This document shows, piece by piece, positions 17,770 through 28,800 of a stretch of DNA of 64,000 bases. The first letter of the stretch is position 1. Each line of letters opens with the position of its first letter. The stretch covers positions 312,143 to 376,142 of the forward strand of contig NZ_FODZ01000004.1 in the NCBI RefSeq assembly GCF_900110505.1. The letters are read 5' to 3'. This DNA is from Luteibacter sp. UNC138MFCol5.1 (GTDB lineage: Bacteria; Pseudomonadota; Gammaproteobacteria; Xanthomonadales; Rhodanobacteraceae). Below the pieces are notes generated by a model. It saw only the letters and a list, made by a program, of their open reading frames with translations. It ran no database searches and had not been told where the DNA came from. Both the position numbers and the translations under genes were made by a program.

Positions 17770-18957
17770 TCACGAGAGCGCCGCGGCATGCACGTGCCGC
17801 GCCCGCGCCACGATCCACGCGAGCGCGGCGAGCGCCAGCGCGACGATGACCGCGCCGTATACGTTCGCCGCGGCGAGCAGGCCCTGATGCTGCGCCAGGT
17901 AGCCCACGGCGATGGTCGGCACGCTGAAACTCAGGTAGCTCTGGATGTAGAACGCGGCCATGAGCGCGCTGCGCTCGTGCGGCTCGGCGAGCGGTACGAT
18001 GCTGCGCACGGCACCGAGGAACGAGGCGCCGAAGCCGGCACCCGCGACGATCGATGCGATCAGCAGGAACGCGCCCGAGCCGACGTTCGCGCCGACCAGT
18101 ACGAGCACGAGGCCGCCCGCCAGCGCGATCGCGCCCTGCTTGAGCGACCGTAGCGCCGAATGATTGAGACCCTGCAGCACCGCGAACGCGCCGCTCACCA
18201 TCAGGGCGGTCACGACGAGTCCGCCGATCCACGGTGACGTCGCGTGGGTGGTCTTCGCCACCAGCGAAGGCATCAGGGAAAGATAAAAGCCGCCCAGCAT
18301 CCAGGCCGCGCCGTTGAGCGGCGTCACGGCGCTGAACGCGGCCGATGCCCTTGCCGGCACACGGACGTGCGGACGCAGGCTCGACCACGCGCCGGGCTTC
18401 ATCGCCGCGGTTTCGGGTGTGACGCGCGTCAGCAGCGCGGCGATGACGAGCAGCACGATCAGCACGACGAACACCGTGCGCAGCGGCGCCGGGGCGAGCA
18501 CGACGAGCGCGGTACTACCGAGGGCGCCCGCGCCCAGACCGAGCATCGGAGCGAGGCTGTTCACCGTCGCGCCGCGCTGCCGGTCCAGGTCGAGGATGGC
18601 GGCCGCGAGCGTCGACATGCCGATGCCCGTCGCGACGCCCTGCAGCACGCGCGCCGCGACGAGCCAACCGGGGCTGCTGGCCTCGAGGAAGACGAGCATC
18701 GCGACGATATCCAGGCCTATCGCGCCGCCGATCACCGACTTGCGGCCCAGATGGTCGGACAGTCGCCCGGCGAAGAGCAGCGCCATCAGCAGCGCGAACG
18801 CATACACCGCGAAGATCACGCTCAGCAGCGTCGGCGTGAACTGCCACGTCGCCTGATAGATCCGGTAAAGCGGCGTCGGCGCGGTCGAGGCCGCGATGAA
18901 GACGATCAACGAGGCGGTATGCACCGCCATCGGCCAGCGGGTGTGCGACGCGTTCAT
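17770..18957 (-). CDS. MFS transporter, drug-efflux type
   Basis: This 395-residue protein has about 12 membrane helices. It carries the MFS loop 2-3 motif FAGRLSDHLGRKSVIGG and an efflux-type helix-5 region (VLQGVATGIGMSTLAAAI). It is divergent from a TetR regulator; the two start codons are 87 bases apart, with two similar imperfect palindromes between them. It is therefore probably repressed by that regulator and induced by a toxic ligand. Substrate is unknown. Confidence 0.87.
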   Translation of the reverse strand: MNASHTRWPMAVHTASLIVFIAASTAPTPLYRIYQATWQFTPTLLSVIFAVYAFALLMALLFAGRLSDHLGRKSVIGGAIGLDIVAMLVFLEASSPGWLVAARVLQGVATGIGMSTLAAAILDLDRQRGATVNSLAPMLGLGAGALGSTALVVLAPAPLRTVFVVLIVLLVIAALLTRVTPETAAMKPGAWSSLRPHVRVPARASAAFSAVTPLNGAAWMLGGFYLSLMPSLVAKTTHATSPWIGGLVVTALMVSGAFAVLQGLNHSALRSLKQGAIALAGGLVLVLVGANVGSGAFLLIASIVAGAGFGASFLGAVRSIVPLAEPHERSALMAAFYIQSYLSFSVPTIAVGYLAQHQGLLAAANVYGAVIVALALAALAWIVARARHVHAAALS

Positions 18958-18965
18958 GGGACTGC

Positions 18966-18988
18966 CTAAAGCAAAGAATGCGCTTTAG
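18966..18988. promoter_or_regulatory. Operator copy 1 for the TetR/MFS divergon
   Basis: A 23-base imperfect palindrome with outer arms CTAAAGC and GCTTTAG lies nine bases upstream of the MFS start codon. A second copy follows 40 bases further right. The assignment to the adjacent TetR protein is by position and symmetry. Confidence 0.6.
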
Positions 18989-19005
18989 TCTACGCCTCCT
19001 CGGGC

Positions 19006-19028
19006 TTAAAGCAATGGATTTGCGTTAG
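19006..19028. promoter_or_regulatory. Operator copy 2 for the TetR/MFS divergon
   Basis: This 23-base element starts TTAAAGCAA and ends TGCGTTAG. It aligns base for base with operator copy 1 at most positions. It lies 16 bases before the tetR start codon, so bound repressor would block its own gene as well. Confidence 0.55.
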
Positions 19029-19044
19029 TGATACACTTCGATGC

Positions 19045-19635
19045 ATGAACGAAACGTCCTCCGCTACCCCGCGAGCCCCCGGCGTCCGCCCGGGCGGTCG
19101 AAGTGCCCGGGTTCAGGCGGCCGTGCATCAGGCGGTGAACGAACTGCAGGCCTCCGACCGCGACGGCGTGACGGTGCCCGCCATCGCCGCCCGCGCGGGC
19201 GTCACGCCGTCGACGATCTATCGCCGTTGGGGCGATCTTGCGCAGCTGCTGGCCGACGTCGCGGTCTCGCGGATGCAGCCGGACACCCCGCCCGCTGACA
19301 CAGGGGCTTACCGGAGCGATCTGCTCACGTGGCTCGAGCAGTATCGCGACGAGATGTCGTCGGACCCCGGCCGATCCCTGTTGCGTGACATCCTCAGCGC
19401 CCAGGGTCGCGACAACCCGGGGCGTTGCGCGAGTTTCTGCGCGCAACAACTCGAAGCCATCGCGGAGCGTGCGTCGGGGCGCGGCGAGCATCCCGCGCCG
19501 ACCGACGCATTGCTCGACGGCGTCGTCGCGCCGTTGATCTACCGGATCCTGTTCTCCGCGGACACGCCGTCTACCGACGACGTCACGCGTTGGGTCGACG
19601 CGGTACTCGAAAGGCCGGGCGCGGGCGTCGCCTGA
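19045..19635 (+). CDS. TetR-family transcriptional regulator
   Basis: The 196-residue protein has an N-terminal TetR helix-turn-helix (about residues 25-70: VTVPAIAARAGVTPSTIYRR). A divergent ligand-binding half of the TetR_C type follows, with LLRDILSAQ and LIYRILFSADTPS. It starts at ATG 19045 downstream of two palindromic operator copies, so it probably represses itself and the divergent MFS gene. The inducer is unknown. Confidence 0.88.
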   Translation: MNETSSATPRAPGVRPGGRSARVQAAVHQAVNELQASDRDGVTVPAIAARAGVTPSTIYRRWGDLAQLLADVAVSRMQPDTPPADTGAYRSDLLTWLEQYRDEMSSDPGRSLLRDILSAQGRDNPGRCASFCAQQLEAIAERASGRGEHPAPTDALLDGVVAPLIYRILFSADTPSTDDVTRWVDAVLERPGAGVA

Positions 19636-19663
19636 ATCGGCCGCCCGCGGCGAGCGCGATGCA

Positions 19664-20311
19664 TCAGCCTTCGGCGGCGATCTTCCGGAGCTGGCGTTCG
19701 AATTCTTCCGGCGGCTGGCCGCCGGAGATCAGATAGCGGTCGTTGACGATGACGGCTGGCACGCCGGTAATGCCGCGGCCCTGCCAGAGGGCCTCGCTGC
19801 GACGTACGTCGTCGCCGTATCGATCGGACGCGAGGACGGCGCGGGCTTCGACCGGGTCGAGCCCGGCCTTCTCCGCCGCGGCGACGAGCGCGTCGTGATC
19901 GCCAGGATCCGTCTGGTCGGTGAAGTTCAGGATGAACAGCTGGCGTTTCAGCGCCTGCTGCCTGCCCGTGCCCGCCGCCCATGCGATGAGTCGATGCGCG
20001 TCGAACGTGTTGTAGATGCGCGTGTCGTCCGAGGTATTGAACGTGAAACCGACGGTGGCGGCGCGCTCCTTGATGCGCTCGCGGTTCATGCGGGCTTGGT
20101 CCGCTGGAATGCCGTACTTCGCGACGATGTGCTCCACCGTGTTCTCGCCACCGACGCGCATCGACGGATTGAGTTCGAACGGGTGGAACGCGATGTCGGC
20201 CTCGACGACGCCGTCGAGGCGCTCCAGCGCACGTTCCAGCCCGCCCAACCCGATGGCGCACCAGGGACACGCGATATCGGAGACGAAATCGATCTTCAGT
20301 TTCTTGGACAT
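19664..20311 (-). CDS. DsbA-family oxidoreductase (FrnE-like)
   Basis: The 215-residue protein has the thioredoxin-fold DSBA domain with the redox motif CPWC at residues 15-18 (FVSDIACPWCAIG) and a conserved cis-Pro loop GVPAVIVNDRY. There is no signal peptide, so it is probably a cytoplasmic FrnE/YwbO-type protein rather than periplasmic DsbA. It is convergent with the tetR gene (28-base gap). FrnE homologues are linked to oxidative-stress tolerance; the role here is inferred. Confidence 0.9.
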   Translation of the reverse strand: MSKKLKIDFVSDIACPWCAIGLGGLERALERLDGVVEADIAFHPFELNPSMRVGGENTVEHIVAKYGIPADQARMNRERIKERAATVGFTFNTSDDTRIYNTFDAHRLIAWAAGTGRQQALKRQLFILNFTDQTDPGDHDALVAAAEKAGLDPVEARAVLASDRYGDDVRRSEALWQGRGITGVPAVIVNDRYLISGGQPPEEFERQLRKIAAEG

Positions 20312-20527
20312 GACACCAGCCTCGACAGGAATGGCGCCATGTTACGCCGGCCCCGCCTTCGTCGGATGTAAACCGCGAGGTGAGTCACACATGGTATTGA
20401 CGCTGCATCCAAACCGGCGCCTTTTCACGTAACACTCCCGACCACCACCGGAAGTGACGATGCGCACGCCTGCCCTGCCCGATGTCCACACCCTTGCGAC
20501 ACGCCGACCGTTGCCGGGCCACGCGCG

Positions 20528-21097
20528 ATGACGATCGACGGGTCCGCCCTGGCGAAGTGGTTCAACGCGATCGGCTATCAGGCCGTGTGGTTCGCGCTGG
20601 TCGTCGGCGCGGCGCGCGGCGACACCGGCTGGGCCTTGCTGGCCGCTGCCGTGTTCGTGGCGATACAGGTGGCGCTGGGCGGGCGCTTCGTCGCCGAATT
20701 GAAAGTCCTCGGGCTCGCGCTGCTGTGCGGTCTGATCGTCGACGGCGTGCCTTCCCTGGCCGGCTGGTGGAGGTATGCGTCGCCGACGCCCTCGCTCCCA
20801 CCGGGCGGCGCGCCCATCTGGATCCTCGTGCTCTGGCTGTGTTTCGCCACCACGCTCAGCCGGTCGTTGTCGTTCCTGCGGCGGCGGCGTGGCGTCGCCG
20901 CCGTGCTGGGCGCGATCGGCGGTCCGATGGCCTATCTGGCGGCCGCGCGTGGCTGGAATGCCGTGGTGCTACCGGAGCATCCCTATTCCGCCGTGGCCTG
21001 GCTGACGGTGACCTGGGCGATCGCCCTTCCCGTGCTGTCGCACGTCGCCACCGCGACGGCGACTAACCTTCCCACGGCACGATCCGATCGGACCTGA
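20528..21097 (+). CDS. DUF2878 family membrane protein
   Basis: The 189-residue protein has several membrane helices (for example YQAVWFALVVGAARG, LLAAAVFVAIQVALGG, WILVLWLCFATTLSRSL and a final WLTVTWAIALPVLSHV). The opening WFNAIGYQAVWF and the ATTLSRSLSFL segment fit the DUF2878 family, which has no known function. It is convergent with the transporter gene of the two-partner secretion pair. Confidence 0.75.
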   Translation: MTIDGSALAKWFNAIGYQAVWFALVVGAARGDTGWALLAAAVFVAIQVALGGRFVAELKVLGLALLCGLIVDGVPSLAGWWRYASPTPSLPPGGAPIWILVLWLCFATTLSRSLSFLRRRRGVAAVLGAIGGPMAYLAAARGWNAVVLPEHPYSAVAWLTVTWAIALPVLSHVATATATNLPTARSDRT

Positions 21098-21114
21098 AGG
21101 CGCGACGCCGTTCG

Positions 21115-22794
21115 TCAGAATCCCTTCTGGATCTGCACCCACGCACGCCAGTCGTGCGTCTCGCCCACGATCTCGGGCCGCGCGCCGATCGGATGCGCGA
21201 CATCGGCCGCGATCGACCACTGATCGTCGCCCTGCCAGCGCAAGCCCACGCCCGCGTCCTGCATGTGCGCGCGATTGGTGCCCGGGGCGAAGCGGTCCTT
21301 GTAGATGGTGGCGCGGCCGGCGTCGGCGAACGCGGTCGCCACCCAGGTGCCGGTCATGCCGAAGTTCAGCGTGCGGCGGAACTCGAGGTTGAGCATCTGC
21401 CCCTGCGTGCCCGAGAGTGCACCGGTGTCGTAGCCGCGGACATTGTTGGCGCCGCCCAGGTAGAACTGCTCGGACGTGTCGATGTTGCGGTTCGCCCACT
21501 GGCCCTGGAAGCCGATGTAGATGGCGTTGTTCTCCGACAGCTTCTGCAGGCGAGCCACCGAGAGCGTGTACTTGAGGTAACGCCCCTTCGTGCGCGCGCT
21601 GATCAGGTCGACGAATTCCGCGAAGTCGTCGTCGAACCCGAGGCGGCCGTAGGTGGCCGTGACGTTGAAATTGGTCACGCCGTTCGCGTCCCGGCGATCG
21701 CCGGCCACCGTCGCCGTCCATGCATACGTGTGACGTCGCGTGCGGATGCCCACCACGTCGATATCGTCGTCGAGGCGACGACGATCGAAGCCGAGCTGGC
21801 CGTACAGGTTGCCGTCGGTCGTGCGCACGAACGGGTGGCTGATCCAGGCGCTGGCGACGTTCGCCGTGCCGTGCGCGTCGAGCGCGCGCAGGTCGCCCTT
21901 GAGCTTGTAGTCGAGGTTGGAAAGCGCGGCGCCAACCACCGTGCCCTGCCCGTTCAGCAGATAGCGGTAGGCAAGGCGTCCATAGTTCATGTTCTCGCCG
22001 GCGGTCACGGCCGTCGCGTCCAGCGCATCGCCCTGATGGGCGAGGCCGTTTACGCTGAAGGTGCCGGTGGCGCGAGCGCGGCCCGTGTAGCGATTGCCGT
22101 AATCGTCCAGCGCGACGATGCCCGTATAACGCTGGCGGTCGTCGGTGCGCACGGCCAGGTCGGACGTGCCCGGTTCCTCGCCCGGTCGGAGCACGGACGT
22201 TTCGGTCACGCCTGGCACGTCGCCGAGCAGCAGCAGGCTGCGATCCAGTCCGTGCTCGGTGATCGGCGCGCCGCCGCGCAACGGATCGAGCGTGCGATCC
22301 AGCACGCGATCGCTGGTGGACGAATGGTTCTCGAGCACCACCTTGCCGAGACGGGCTTCCTGCACGGCGATGCGCACCGTGCCGCCGGACAGCACCTGCT
22401 GCGGCACGTACGCCATGCTGAGCGGGTAGCCCTTGGCGCGGTACGCCTCGGTGATGCGCGCGGCGAGCGCGTTGAGCTGGCCGAGCGTGAGGTCCTGGTT
22501 CTCGCCCGAGGCGACCAGCGCGTGCAGCTCGTCCGCCGGAATGAGCGTCGCGCCCGTGACCTCGATGCGGCCGACGTGGAACGGCGCGCTGTCCGCGGTC
22601 GAGACGGGCGCGGCCGGCGGAAGGCGCAGGCCGGTATCGTCGGCCTTCTGCGGCGGCGGAGGCGGCGGCAGCTGGTTGAGCAGGTCGCCCGCCTGCGGCG
22701 TGCGCACCTGGGCCTGCGCCGTGGAAGCCAGGGCGAGCAGGATGCAGGCGGCGAGGCGGCGGGTGTGGCGGCGGTGGAGCGGAACCATGGTCAT
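21115..22794 (-). CDS. TpsB outer-membrane transporter (ShlB/FhaC/HecB family)
   Basis: The 559-residue protein starts at ATG 22794 with a signal peptide (LAACILLALASTAQAQ). A proline-rich linker and two POTRA domains follow (about residues 75-230; HVGRIEVTGATLIPADEL marks the first). A 16-strand barrel ends in QIQKGF with a C-terminal Phe. The VRGY signature is present (NNVRGYDTGALSGTQG). It secretes the adhesin encoded immediately upstream: a GTG codon of this frame overlaps the adhesin stop, so the pair is one transcription unit. ATG 22794 is preferred over GTG 22845 because the signal peptide then begins properly. Confidence 0.92.
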   Translation of the reverse strand: MTMVPLHRRHTRRLAACILLALASTAQAQVRTPQAGDLLNQLPPPPPPQKADDTGLRLPPAAPVSTADSAPFHVGRIEVTGATLIPADELHALVASGENQDLTLGQLNALAARITEAYRAKGYPLSMAYVPQQVLSGGTVRIAVQEARLGKVVLENHSSTSDRVLDRTLDPLRGGAPITEHGLDRSLLLLGDVPGVTETSVLRPGEEPGTSDLAVRTDDRQRYTGIVALDDYGNRYTGRARATGTFSVNGLAHQGDALDATAVTAGENMNYGRLAYRYLLNGQGTVVGAALSNLDYKLKGDLRALDAHGTANVASAWISHPFVRTTDGNLYGQLGFDRRRLDDDIDVVGIRTRRHTYAWTATVAGDRRDANGVTNFNVTATYGRLGFDDDFAEFVDLISARTKGRYLKYTLSVARLQKLSENNAIYIGFQGQWANRNIDTSEQFYLGGANNVRGYDTGALSGTQGQMLNLEFRRTLNFGMTGTWVATAFADAGRATIYKDRFAPGTNRAHMQDAGVGLRWQGDDQWSIAADVAHPIGARPEIVGETHDWRAWVQIQKGF

Positions 22795-22841
22795 CGTCGA
22801 ACCGTTACTGGAAAAGGAGTGGATACCCGCGATGCGATGCG

Positions 22842-25800
22842 TCACTGCATCGCATCCGCGGGAGCACGGACGCCGCCGTCGACCAGCCGAAGCGACAGGC
22901 CGGACGTGAAATCGTCTCGCGAGACGTTCTTCTCGACGGCCTTGCGGGTCTTCTTGTGGTTGCCCGAGTACTGGCCGACCGACAGGTTCTGCGCGACACC
23001 GTACGGGGTGGCGATCGACTCCGGCGCGAGCACGGCGTCCATCTGCGCCACCGCCGTCGACGACGCGCCCTGCGAGGGGTTCTGCAGGATGTCGGCTGAG
23101 GTGACCGCCACCGTGTTGTACGCGTAGTTCTGCGCGTCGGCGCCGCTGGCCTGGATGCCACTGGCCGTGACGGTCTTGCCGAGGCCGATCGCCGAATCCG
23201 AGAACAGCGTGCTGGAGGCGGCGAACGTCACCACGTCACCGGACAGCACGCCGCTCACCGACAGCGGCGCCACGTCGTTCGCGTTGCCATCGAAGAACTT
23301 GTTGGTGCCGGTGGCGCTGATGGTGACCGCACGCTTCGTGATCGAGGCGAGCGTCGTCGCTGCGACGTCGAGGCGGTAGTTGCCGGCGTCCACGCCATCG
23401 ATGCGACCGTCGACGGCCACCGTCTTGCCCTGCCCCGCGTTCTTGTCGAGGAAGCGGCCGCTCGTCGTCAGGCGGACGTCGTCGCCCGCGAGCACGCCGG
23501 ACAGCGCGCCGTGCGTCGTGGCCGAGGTGTTGCCGTCGTAGACCTTGTCGTCGGCGGAGACGCCGGCCCGGACGAGCAGCGGCGTCACGGTCGCGACGTG
23601 CGTGCCGCCGAGCAGGGTGTAGTTGTCCGCGAGCGCAGCGCCGTTGTCGTTGAGCGCGAGGGTACCGAGGCCGGCCACCGTCTCGCGCGTGGCGACGTTG
23701 CGGCTGGCGAGCGCACCTGTGCCGGACAGGCGCAACGTCTCGCCGGCGATGCCGGCTACGAGGCCGTCGTGCCCGAACATCGCGGCGGCCGCGGCCGCCG
23801 TGCCGTCGTAGACGCGCGTGCCGTCGAGCGAAATCACCACGCGCCCGATGTCGGCGAGCGTGGTCGCGTTCGTCGAGAGCGTGTAGTTGTCCGCGTCGCC
23901 CCCGCCCAGCGTGCCGCCGACGTTCACCGTCTTGCCCGTGCCGGCGTTCCGGTCGACGAACACGCCCTGCGTGCCGATCGACACGTCGTCGCCGGCCACG
24001 ACACCCGCGAGGGTGCCGTGCGTGGTCGTGGCGGTCGTCCCGTCGTAGGTCTTGCCGTCGGCCACGATGCTGCCGACGATCGCCTTCGGCGTGATGTCGC
24101 CGAGGGTCTGCGCGGTCGTGTTCCACGTGTAGTTGCCGACATCGCCACCGGCGCCCGTGATGCCCTGGACGACGATCGTCTTGCCGATGCCCGCGTTACG
24201 GTCGCTGTAGTTCGCCTGCGAGCCGGTGAACGTCACCTGATCGTTGCCCACGATCCCGGCCGAGCCGAGGCTCGCCTGGGCCAGCGTGTTGCCGTCGTAC
24301 ACCTTGTTCGAACCGGTCGCGTCGACCACGATCGCCTTCGGCGTGATGGTGGCCCAATGGTCGCCGCCGACGAAGGTGTAGTTCGACGCGAGCGCGCCAC
24401 CCTGATCCACCAGGTTCATGCCGCTGACGTCGGTCGCGGGTTTGCGGGTGCCCACGTTCTTGTCGGCGACCTGCATGGTGCCGGTCAGGCCCAGCACCTG
24501 GCCGCCGATGCCGGCGATGCTGCCGCCGAGCACGCTCGCCGCGATCACGTTGCTGCCGTCGTAGACGCGCGTGCCCTGCAGGTCGAGCACGTAGGGCGTG
24601 ATGTCGGCGAGGGTCGTCGCGGTCGTGTTAGCCGTGTAGTTGGCGGCATCCGCTCCGCCAAGGGCGATGCCGGTGGTCGTCACGGTCTTGCCGGTGGAGG
24701 CGTTCGCATCGGCGAACGTCGAGCCCGTGGCACCCAGCACGACGTCGTCGCCGGCGATCACGCCCGTCTGCGACAGGCTGGTGGTCGCCGCGTTCGTGGT
24801 GTCGTAGATCTTGTTCGTCGACGTGTTGGCGACGGTGATCGCCTTCGTCGCGATCGACGCTAGCGTGGTCGCATTGGAGGTGACGAGGTAATTGTCCTTG
24901 TCCGCACCGCCGACCACACCAGTCACGACCACCGTCTTGCCGTAACCGGCGTTCTTGTCGAGGAACTGGCCGCTCGTGGAGGTATAACGCACGTCGTCGG
25001 CGCCGATCACGCCGGAAAGCGCGCCATGCGTGGTCGCGCTCGTCGTGCGATCGTAGACGCGGTCGTCGGCGAGGATGGTGCCGGTGATCGCCTTCGGCGT
25101 GACGTTGGCCAGCGTCGTGGCGTTGCTCGTGACGATGTAGTTCGCCGCGTCCGCGCCGTCCACGTGGCCCGAAACGGTCACCGTCTTGCCGTTGCCGGCA
25201 TTCTTCGTATCGAAGTTGCCCAGGGTCCAGGCGTAGCCGACGTCGTCGTTCGCCAGCACGCCGGAGAGCACGCCGTAGGCGATGGTCGTGGTGTTGCCGT
25301 CGTACACCTTGTCGCCGGCGGTGATGGATCCCGTGATGTTGCGCGGCGTGATCGTCACCCAGTGCGTGCCACCCTGCAGGCTGTAGTTGCCCGTCAGGCC
25401 ATTGCCGATGTCGACGAGCGACATGCCGCTGATGTCGGTCGGGGTCTTCTGCGCGCCGACGTTCTTGTCCGCCAGCGCGACGCTCCCGCTGAGACCGAGC
25501 ACCTCGCCGTTGACGCCGTTCACGCTGCCGCCGAAGACGTTCGCGGCCGCGAGCGCCGTGGCGTCGTAGACGCGGGTGCCCTGCAGGCTGAGCACGTACG
25601 GCGTGATGTTGGCCGTCGTGCTCGCCTGCGTGTTCAGCAGCGTGTAGTTGCCTGCGCCAGTACCCGTGAGACCGATACCGCCGACCAGGACGCCGATGCC
25701 GTTGGCCACGTTCTTGTCGGCGAACAGGTTGCTGGTCCAGGTGTAGGACACCTGGTCGCTGCTGTCGACGTCGGCGCTGCCCAGCGTCGCCGTCGAAGCA

Positions 25801-28800
25801 GTGGTGCCGTCGTACACCTTGTTCACGCCCGTGGCGACGACCGTGATACCCTTGGCCGTGATGTCCGCGCGGACGTTACCCGGCTGCGTCAAGGCATAGT
25901 TACCCGCGTCGTTGCCCAGCAGCGTGAACCCGGTCGTGACCGTCTTGCCCTGACCCACGTTCTTGTCGCTGAACCTGCCGATGGCGGTGTTGCCCAGGCT
26001 GATGTCGTCGCCGCCGTAGCCTCCCACGAGGACGGAACCGCTAAGCGATGCGGCGGTATTGCCGTCATAGATCTTGTTGGCGGCGACCGTGCCGCTGACG
26101 GTAAGCGGCGCGCGCGTGACGTTATACGTATCCGTACCGCCGACGAGCGTGTAATTGCTCGCCTTGCCGCCGTTTCCGCCGTCGCCGAGGGCAAGCGTGC
26201 CCAGCGCGAACGCCAGCGCCCCCGTCTTGCTGGACGCGTACGCACCCACGTTCTTGCCGCCCAGCGCGCCGGCGCCGCTCAGCACCAGCGTCTCGCCGCC
26301 GACGAGGTTGGACATGGCGAGCGTGCCGGCCGCGGCGGCCTGCGTCTGGTCGTAGATGCGACCACCCGTGAGGTTGATCACGCGCGCGGTGATGTTGCCG
26401 GTGGTGGACGTCGTGGCGTTGTCGAGCGCGTAATTGCCAGCGTCGGCACCGCTGAGGCCGATCTGGCTGACGCTGATGGTCTTGCCGGTGCCGACGTCCT
26501 TCGTGTCGAACGTCTTGGTGCCGCCCGCCGTCACGGCGTCGTTGCCGACCTTGCCATCGACGCTCAGCTGCGTCGCCGACGCGCCGGTGGTTCCGTCGTA
26601 CACGCGCGTGATGCCGGTGGCGCTGACCGTGACGTGCTTCTGCGTGATGCTGGCGGTGACGTCGGTCGGCTGGCGAAGAACGTAGTTCGTCGCGTCCGTA
26701 CCGTCGATCGTCATCGCGGTGGACACGGCCTTGCCGGTGCCGACGTTCTTGGAGTCGAACGTGCCGGTCGCCGTCCCGTTGAGGTTGACCGTGTCGGCGC
26801 CGAGCATGCCGTTGAGCACGGAGCCGTGGAGGGCGGCCGTGCGATTGCCGTCGTACACCTTGTCGTCGGCGAACGTGCCGCTGACCGTGAGCGTGGCGGG
26901 CGTGATCGTCACCCAGTCGATGCCGCCGGCCAGCGTGTAGTTCTGCGCGGAGGCATTGCCGTAGTTGCCGAGCGCCAGCGTGCCGAAGTCCTGGAAGGCG
27001 CGCTGCGAGCCGACGTTCTTCGTCACCAGGGTGCCGGTGCCGGTCAGCGACACGCGCTCACCGTTCACACCGAGCACGGTGCCATTGCCGTCCGTGAACA
27101 GCGAGGCCGCCGCGTTGGTCGTCGCGTCGTAGACGCGCGTGGAGGTCAGGTTGATGATGAACGGCGTGATGGTGCCGAGCGTGCCCGAGGCCGCCGTCGG
27201 CAGCGCGTAGTTGGCGAGGTTCGTGCCGGAGTTGGCGACGAAGTCGGACACCGAGAGCGTCGACGCGAGGCCGACGTTGCTACCGGCGTTCACGCCGAGG
27301 TAGCGCGAGGTCGACGACTGCGGAATGGTGGCGCCCTGCCCGTTCACGAAGCCGGTGAGCGTGTAATCGCCGGCCAGCAGCGTCACCGAGTTCGAGCCGT
27401 CGTACGGCTTGGTCGGATTGCCCGTGATCGTGGCGACGATCGGCGCCTTGTTGATGTTCGCCGTAAGGCCCGTGACGGCGTTGACGCGGTAGTTCGACGC
27501 GCGGCTGCCGGTGAGCCCGAAACCGGTCGTGGTGACGTCGAGGCCGTTGGCGGCGTTCGGCGACCGTACGGAACCGGTGGCCGAGGAAGCGTCGAGCACG
27601 ACGTTGCCGGCGTCGGAATCGAAGACGCCACTGAGGCTCGCGCCGGACGTGTTCAGGGCGATGGCCGTGTTGCCGTTGTAGTACCGGCTCACGGCGGCGA
27701 CGTTGAGGATATTGAGCGCCGCCGGACTGATGGTCGCCGACAGGCCGGTCAGCGGATCCAGCGTGTAGTTGCCCGCTTCGCTGCCCGAGATGCCGAAACC
27801 GATCGCCGTCACGCCACGCGTGCCGGCGTCGGCGCTGTCGAACGTGCCGGTGGTGCCGCGGGTCAGCGTCACGTTCGACACGTCGGCGCCGACGAGACCG
27901 ATCAGGCGCGCGCCGGCGCTGTTGAGCGTCGCGGCGGTGGTGGTGTCGTAGACCTTGCCGTTCGCGCTCACGCCCACGATGTGCAGGGGGGCGGCGGTGA
28001 TGGAGCCGGTGCCGGTCGCGTCGAAGTCGAGCTGGTAGTTCGACAGGTCGGTACCCGAGCGCGCCAGGTACGAGGTAACGGCCATGTCGGCCGTGATCGT
28101 CTTGTTGGTGCCGACGTTCTTCGTGTCGTAATGCACCGACTTCGACGGGACGATGTCGGCGCCTTCGCCGGACGCGAAGCCCGAGACGTCGTAGTTCGAA
28201 ACGTCCAGCGTCTGATAGGTCGTGCCGTCGTAGACCTTCGACGGGTTGCCGACGATCGACGCCGTGAGGATCGCCCGGGTGATCTCGCCCGTACCGTAGG
28301 CCTCGGTGGGCAGCGGCTTGTAGTTGTCGGGGTTGGTGTTGCCCACCGGCTGGTAGTCGCCCTGGGCGAGCGTGACCATCACCGGCTGCTTGCCCACGTT
28401 CTTGCTCGCGTAGGTGCCCTGGGTCTTGGTGATGACGAAGCCTTCGCCGCTCGGGAAGTTGCCGGTCACCTGGTAGTCGCTGCTGAGCAGCGTGGCGAGC
28501 GTCGTGCCGTCGTAGGCGCGCGTGGGCACGCCGATGATGCGGACGAACACGCCGCCCGTATCGGCCTTCTCGATGTACCCGTAGCCGGTGATGCTGGTGG
28601 GCAGGACGTAATTGGCGAGGTTGGTCCCCGCGATGGGCGCGAAGTCGCCGGCGCCGACGTTGGCGGTCACCAGGCGGATACCCGCGTCGGCCGTCGCATA
28701 GTCGCCACGCGTCTGGGTCAGCGACGCGCCTTCGCCGACGATGAACCCGTAGACGTCGTAGTTCGCGCTGGTCAGCGTGGCGTTGGTCGTCCCGTCGTAC

